The translations under genes were made by a program, and so were the position numbers. Shown here piece after piece: positions 6,290-7,168 of a stretch of 7,168 nucleotides of DNA (positions are counted from its first letter, which is position 1; every line of letters begins with the position of its first letter). Source of the DNA: Candidatus Zhuqueibacterota bacterium. GTDB lineage: Bacteria; Zhuqueibacterota; QNDG01. The stretch spans positions 1 through 7,168 of the forward strand of contig QNDG01000066.1 of NCBI GenBank assembly GCA_003645915.1. Direction: 5' to 3'. The notes under the pieces are model-generated. The model was given only the letters and a program-made list of their open reading frames with translations. It made no database searches and had not been told where the DNA came from.

Positions 6290-6296
6290 TAAAGGG
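6275..6296 (+). terminator. Weak terminator-like hairpin at the end of the radical SAM gene
   Basis: CCCTTTA (6275-6281) and TAAAGGG (6290-6296) form a perfect 7-bp stem with an 8-nt loop that spans the stop codon. No T-tract follows directly; runs of T appear only at 6312-6317 and 6322-6328. It may help to end transcription, but it is not a textbook intrinsic terminator. Confidence 0.35.
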
Positions 6297-6409
6297 AATT
6301 TACAAAAAGTCTTTTTTGAAATTTTTTTAAATATCATATATATCGCATAAATTCAAACAGCAGTTTGCATCCTGATTATTAAACCTTTAATACGGATATA
6401 ATTGATGTG
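6297..6409. other. AT-rich convergent intergenic spacer
   Basis: This stretch separates two converging genes and holds homopolymer T runs, an alternating catatatatat tract and two small inverted repeats (CAAAC-agca-GTTTG near 6354-6367, and an imperfect TTTGAAATTT/AAATTCAAA pair at 6315-6357). I see no open frame, RNA gene or clear terminator for the minus-strand gene. Confidence 0.5.
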
Positions 6410-7168
6410 TTACCTCATATTTAATTCTCTCATAAGTTTATTTAAATATGTTCTTTGAATTTTCATAAGTTCTGCTGCTTTTGTTTGATTGTTACCTACA
6501 AGTTTCAGAATTTTATTAATGTGATTTCTTTTAAATTTTGTCAGTGCTTTTGAAAGTTCCATCTCTTCGGGCGCATCAGGGTTGTCATCGAGAATTTTCT
6601 TGGCTATCTGATCTAATAAGTCAGGAGTTATTTCGTTTCCCGGAGCAAGAACTATTGCTCTTTCAATTGCATTTTCCAGCTCTCTTATATTTCCCGGCCA
6701 ATTGTATTTGAATAAAATGTCCATTGACTTATCGGAAATTTTATTGATATTCTTTTTTGTTTTTGCACAGTGTTTTTTTATGAAAAAATCAACCAGAATG
6801 GGAATATCCTCTTTTCGCTGCCTGAGAGGTGGCAGCACAATTTTAAATGCATTCAGACGGAAATAAAGGTCATTCCTGAATTTGCCTGTATCAACCTCAT
6901 TTTCAAGATTTCTGTTTGTAGCTGCAATTATTCTGATGTCGCTTTTTATATGTTCAAGTCCACCCAGCCGCTGAAATGATTTGTATTCAATTGCTTCAAG
7001 AAGTTTTGCCTGTGTGCCCAGCGAAAGTTCACCTATTTCATCAAGGAAAATTGTTCCACCATCTGCAATTTCAAATCTTCCCTTTTTCTGTTTTATTGCT
7101 CCAGTAAAAGCTCCCTTTTCATGACCAAAAAGATCAGATTCAATCAAGGTTTCTGATATTGTTGCACA
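6410..7168 (-). CDS. Sigma-54-dependent Fis-family transcriptional activator, N-terminal part outside the window
   Basis: The frame is open to the right edge and reads CATISETLIESDLFGHEKG there, so the TTG at 7147 is not the start. The 252 visible residues are the C-terminal two thirds of the AAA+ domain plus the DNA-binding domain. Visible landmarks are the GAFTGA loop that contacts sigma-54 (19-24), Walker B GGTIFLDEIGEL (37-48), sensor I IIAATNR (80-86), the arginine-finger segment FRNDLYFRLN (97-106) and the sensor II region NWPGNIRELEN (156-166). A Fis-type helix-turn-helix with NNQTKAAELMKIQRTYLNKL follows and the protein ends ELNMR. An intact GAFTGA means it should activate sigma-54 polymerase using ATP hydrolysis. 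Walker A and any receiver or sensor domain are missing, so the signal it answers cannot be told. Its target is not evident in this window. Confidence 0.95.
   Translation of the reverse strand, partial: CATISETLIESDLFGHEKGAFTGAIKQKKGRFEIADGGTIFLDEIGELSLGTQAKLLEAIEYKSFQRLGGLEHIKSDIRIIAATNRNLENEVDTGKFRNDLYFRLNAFKIVLPPLRQRKEDIPILVDFFIKKHCAKTKKNINKISDKSMDILFKYNWPGNIRELENAIERAIVLAPGNEITPDLLDQIAKKILDDNPDAPEEMELSKALTKFKRNHINKILKLVGNNQTKAAELMKIQRTYLNKLMRELNMR

Noticed and set aside
6354..6367. CAAAC-agca-GTTTG hairpin as terminator of the sigma-54 activator gene
   Set aside because: The stem is only 5 bp and no T-tract follows on the minus strand.

Overview
The window is ordinary-looking chromosomal DNA from an AT-rich, probably Gram-negative bacterium. 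The evidence for Gram-negative is a lipoprotein-anchored MsrB-MsrA, a sigma-54-type activator and two Sec-exported proteins. The mixture of DUF4097 and LiaI/LiaF-like proteins, an S37 peptidase, a PflX-type radical SAM enzyme and a Fis-family sigma-54 activator would suit the Bacteroidota/Ignavibacteria/Calditrichota side of the tree or a related candidate phylum. That placement is an inference with low confidence, because no ribosomal or other marker gene is present. No RNA gene, insertion sequence, CRISPR array or origin was seen.

Layout, left to right. (1) Positions 1-2847, plus strand: a tight three-gene operon. It begins with a large protein cut by the left edge, built from tandem ~135-residue repeats. 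An exported DUF4097 protein follows after 15 nt, and a six-helix LiaI/LiaF-like membrane protein follows after 3 nt, with its ribosome binding site inside the end of the DUF4097 gene. (2) Positions 2851-3786, minus strand: a lipoprotein MsrB-MsrA fusion that meets the operon tail to tail with only 3 nt between the stop codons. The only convincing terminator-like hairpin for the operon lies inside the msrBA coding region. (3) Positions 3787-4022: a divergent promoter region with an AT-rich core and a 15-bp tandem direct repeat. (4) Positions 4023-6289, plus strand: an exported S37-family serine peptidase, then a PflX-like (COG1313) radical SAM protein 53 nt downstream. (5) Positions 6290-6409: a short convergent intergenic region. 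(6) Positions 6410-7168, minus strand: the C-terminal part of a sigma-54-dependent transcriptional activator cut by the right edge.

Functionally, the left half looks like an envelope module. Pairing a DUF4097 protein with a LiaF-type membrane protein recalls the LiaG and LiaI/LiaF proteins of the Firmicutes Lia envelope-stress operon. The msrBA product would repair oxidised methionines in exported proteins. The S37 peptidase would trim peptides outside the cytoplasm. The radical SAM gene and the activator have no obvious partners here. The most unfamiliar item is the tandem-repeat protein at the left edge. It has a conserved signature (GE...YGW...VVW.M...AGGA.KN...SHSF..WN..PP..P..WG) that I cannot assign to a named family, and its first visible repeat has lost the conserved surface motifs while keeping the scaffold.
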